Shown piece by piece: positions 20,062-23,104 of a DNA stretch of 23,104 bases. Every line of letters begins with the position of its first letter. The stretch's first letter is position 1. The notes under the pieces are model-generated. The model was not told the origin of the DNA, ran no database searches, and saw nothing but the letters and a program-made list of their open reading frames with translations. Source of the DNA: Lenisia limosa (lineage: Eukaryota > Breviatea); the NCBI GenBank assembly GCA_001655205.1, contig LPNZ01004474.1, forward strand, positions 1 through 23,104. The letters are read 5' to 3'. Both the position numbers and the translations under genes were made by a program.

Positions 20062-23000
20062 ATGAACGTAAGCTAATTGAGGATTGCGGAGTTTGTTCTG
20101 TTTGACCTTTTTTATGATATTTAATCTGTTGAATCTTTGATATTATCGCGTATTTTACCATATATGTCTTGTCATTGTGATATTTGGATGTTTTTAAAGC
20201 ACTAATAACATTCCCCCAGACACAGTCACACACAGAGCATGTTGTTGAGGCCGCCGCCTTTGTTAAGAAGGCTTTTGGTGATGCCGAAGTTGCTATCATC
20301 CTTGGATCCGGACTTAATGACTTCGCTGATTCTCTTGACCAAAAAAAGGTACTGCGAGTTCCTGTTTCTGAGCGGGTCTTTCGTTTCTTCTTTGATAACC
20401 TTGATATAGGAAATGTCTTTTGACATGATCCCTCACATGCCCAAGCCTTCTGTTGCCGGTGAGTCGATTTTCCCGAACTTGTATCTGATCACCTTCTTCT
20501 TATCTATTTTTTGACTTGTATAGGCCATTTTGGCAAGTTCTGCGTTGGATTCGTTCAAGGAAAGAAGGTGGGGGGGGGGGGAGGCATCACAGTCATCCAA
20601 TCTTTTCTGTCATTGTTTCCCCTCTCAAATTTCTTTTTTTTTTTTACTTTTAATTGTTTTCTTTGATAGCTTATATGAATCAATCAACACCAGTTTCTAA
20701 TTCGTTTCATTAAACATATCCCCGCTTGACCTTCGGTCACATGAGCCCCGTAGGTGTACTGTCTTGCTGGCCGCATCCACGCCTACGAGGGCTACTGCAT
20801 GAACGAAGTTGTGTTCGCCACCCAGGTCATGCGCGAGCTCGGTGTTAAGGTGGGTCTTGTATTCTGTCTCCATGCCGGTACTACCATAGACACTCATTAT
20901 ACCAAAGTCTGAAGGAATTCTCTGAATACAGTAAATGCTTCGTCTTCTTGTGTCACCCCCCAGGTTCTCCTCGCCACCAACGCTGCCGGTGGAGCCCAGG
21001 ACGCTATGAGCAACGGATGCATCATGGCCATCAAGGACCACATCAACCTTGTCAGACGCTCTCCTCTCGAGGGTAAGCCGAACCTGGTCGTCTTGACTCT
21101 TTCTGTCTGTTGTTTGGGGATAGTGCTCTCACCTCTTGACAGACACTTTCGGTGAAGCCGGTCTTGGCTCCGCATACGTGAACCTCCACAACTGCTACAG
21201 TCCTCGCATCATGGATCTTGCCCGCAAGATCGCCAAGGACCAGAAGATGCCTCTTTTCGAGGGTATGCTATTCCCTAACACATGTGTTCAATATAGCATA
21301 TGGCTTTCCCATTTCACCCCCCAGGTAACTACGCCATGTCCTCCGGCCCCTCCTACGAGACCCCCTCAGAGGTCCTCAACGGTCGTAAGATCGGTACGCC
21401 GCCGGGATGCATAATACCCACATCTGCTTTTATTTTCATGCGGCACTTTACCTCTATCAGGATGCGACGCCTTTGGTATGTCCACTGTTCCCGAAACTGT
21501 TGCGGCCATCTCCGGCGGCATGGAGTTCTTTGCCCTGTCCGTCGTGACCAACATGGGTGCCGGTCTCCAAGCCACCGCTCTCAACCATGTCGAGGTCCAG
21601 GTACGCCCTGTGCCCCACTAAATGCCTTCCGTCGAACTTGACTGTTTTGTGTTTTGTGTCTTCCCCCTTTAGTTTGACACCTTTCACCACTCGCAGGAAG
21701 AGGCCAAGAAGAATGCCCCCATCTTCAAGAACTACATTCTCTCTCTTCTTGCCGCCATCGACCCCCTTCCCGGCTTTGAGGTTAAGAAGGTCGGGTCAAC
21801 GGGGGACTCCTTATGGAATGACAATACTCTATTCTGCTTTGTATGTGGCTTGTACTTATCATCATCCAGGCTCCCAACTCCACCAAGAGCTTTGCCATCC
21901 CTGCCGTAAGCTGAACCTGAACAGGAATGCTTTTCCCCTTCTTCTCTATCTTTGACCTCTCAGGCTGTCGTTGAGAAGGTTGACATTTCTGCTGAGACTA
22001 TTGTTGCTGCCGCCAAGACCGTCGGTGCCGCTGAAATGGGTATTTGGGGTGTTTGGCAGTTTCTCTGTACCTTTTTTCATTTGAGAACTATTCCGTCATA
22101 ATTCTTAGGTGGGTGTTGATTACCACCCTAATTCTCTGATGTTTTTTTTTTTTTTTTTTCCCCGTTTTTTTTANNNNNNNNNNNNNNNNNNNNNNNNNNN
22201 NNNNNNNNNNNNNNNNNNNNNNNNNNNNNNNNNNNNNNNNNNNNNNNNNNNNNNNNNNNNNNNNNNNNNNNNNNNNNNNNNACTAACCATCATGCATTTC
22301 ACACTGCAGGATACATTGTCGAAGCTGGTATGGAATCCGCCATCCCCAACTTCACTGAGAAGTCCGCCTTTGCTCTGACCGACATTGCCGGCTTCCCTGC
22401 CCACTCCCCCTCGGCCTTTGACGCCAAGATCGTCAACGTGAGCGCAAGGGGTCTCATCCGCGATAGGACAAGCTTGTTTTGCACCCCCCCCCCCCNNNNN
22501 NNNNNNNNNNNNNNNNNNNNNNNNNNNNNNNNNNNNNNNNNNNNNNNNNNNNNNNNNNNNNNNNNNNNNNNNNNNNNNNNNNNNNNNNNNNNNNNNNNNN
22601 NNNNNNNNNNNNNNNTCACCAATCAGGGTAACGGTGCGCTTGTTGTGTACGGCCTCCACGCCGCCGGCCTCAACGCACAGGAGTCCATCTTTGTTGCCAA
22701 CGTCTTCGCCGCCGCGGGTGTGAAGAAGGTTGCCCATGCCTTCGCTGCTGGTGGGGGGGGGGGCACCGCATGGCCGGATTGCAAAATCCAGTGGTATTAG
22801 AATTAGATACAATCAAATTGTACATATTGTAAGCACCCATAAGAACCTCACCTCCTTCCCCCACAGGAGCCAGCGATGAGACTGTCAAGGTCGGATCTGT
22901 GATCTCAGCCTCCTCCATCCTCAACGCCGCTCAGAACGGCATGGTCCCCTCCGCTGCCCCCAAGACCCCCATTTCTAAGAGGTGTGTGAGCTTCTCAATA

Positions 23001-23104
23001 TGAAGTCTTCGTGTTATCGATTATTGACCTTTTTATGATCTCTCTAACGTTGTACATGAGTGTTGTTGTTTTAGCCCCTCAACACGTGATGGGATGCGGT
23101 GCTG
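20062..23104 (+). CDS. Purine nucleoside phosphorylase fused to a degenerate PNP-like domain, 3' partial
   Basis: Trimeric-type PNP, purine salvage. Exons: 20062-20067, 20220-20348, 20410-20458, 20524-20567, 20754-20849, 20964-21072, 21143-21262, 21325-21393, 21461-21600, 21697-21789, 21870-21905, 21964-22039, 22310-22437, 22627-22750, 22867-22981, 23075-23104. Domain 1, about 285 residues as in human PNP (289), is complete: phosphate loop GSGLNDFAD, GRIHAYEG (Arg/His/Tyr of the active site), NAAGG, SGPSYETPSE (purine-binding Glu), FGMSTVPE, TNMGAG (purine-binding Asn) and the His of NHVEV. After a linker (FEVKK to VGAAEM) a second fold-like stretch begins, GYIVEAGMESA, in which the catalytic motifs are lost. 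Exon 1 is only ATG-AAC; the ACTAAT branch site before exon 2 supports it. Exon 16 overlaps a repeat and is doubtful. Confidence 0.9.
21964..22981 (+). other. Second, catalytically degenerate PNP-like domain
   Basis: Reading after the linker, YIVEAGMESA lines up with IILGSGLNDFA of domain 1. FVANVFAAAGVKKVAHAFAAG lines up without gaps with FATQVMRELGVKVLLATNAAGG. SAETIVAAAKTV lines up with EHVVEAAAFVKK. GSGL has become EAGM and RIHAYEG has become LHAAGLN, so phosphate and ribose binding should be lost. The frame stays open across four introns, two of which hold gaps. This is inference from manual alignment. Confidence 0.6.

Noticed and set aside
1-23104. CRISPR array, bacterial operon, integrated virus or transposase
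   Set aside because: No regularly spaced repeats and no capsid, polymerase, integrase or transposase motifs were seen. All confident genes are spliced eukaryotic housekeeping genes.

Overview
The window is intron-dense nuclear DNA from a eukaryote. Every confident gene is split by short GT-AG introns, many with fungal-style CTAAC/ACTAAT branch sites close to the acceptor. The gene set points to an opisthokont: a centrosomin-type CM1 protein, Ran, ZNF511, RPL30, NIP30/PSME3IP1, an oxoglutarate carrier, a CIA2/MIP18 protein and a trimeric-type purine nucleoside phosphorylase. An early-diverging fungus or a protist relative is my best guess, but the species cannot be fixed from the sequence. All exon maps were built by hand from reading frame, splice signals and remembered family motifs. 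Ten runs of N are assembly gaps (465-594, 7283-7382, 8595-8675, 9916-10092, 10305-10502, 14587-14789, 18682-18736, 18931-18940, 22174-22281, 22496-22615). Most of them start or end at homopolymer or simple-repeat sequence.

Layout. 1-5476 (-): a 26-exon coiled-coil gene with an N-terminal CM1 (gamma-tubulin complex tether) motif and Gln/Glu/Arg-rich exons repeated in tandem; its 3' end lies off the window. 5477-5702: a 226-bp divergent promoter. 5703-6830 (+): Ran GTPase, 7 exons. 7647-9753 (+): a ZNF511-type C2H2 protein with an eroded first finger and an early stop. 9774-10200 (+): a doubtful small gene broken by a gap. 10668-11990 (-): a multi-pass PAP2-superfamily phosphatase/transferase, 9 exons. 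12538-12949 (+): ribosomal protein L30/eL30 with a TATA box and a pyrimidine tract. 13588-15294 (+): NIP30/FAM192A-type nuclear protein, 9 exons. 15721-17804 (+): mitochondrial 2-oxoglutarate/malate carrier, about 13 exons. 18405-19839 (-): MIP18/CIA2, 4 exons, with an 858-bp repeat-containing intron. 19840-20061: a second divergent promoter. 20062-23104 (+): a purine nucleoside phosphorylase followed in the same reading frame by a degenerate second PNP-like domain, running off the right edge.

The genes are unrelated housekeeping functions (nuclear transport, translation, Fe-S assembly, purine salvage, mitochondrial exchange, microtubule organisation) and do not form an operon or defence island. 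The most interesting points are the fused PNP pseudo-domain, the tandem two-exon module in the CM1 protein, the decaying ZNF511, a 17-bp inverted match linking the MIP18 intron to the right end of the window, and G/C homopolymers placed beside splice sites.
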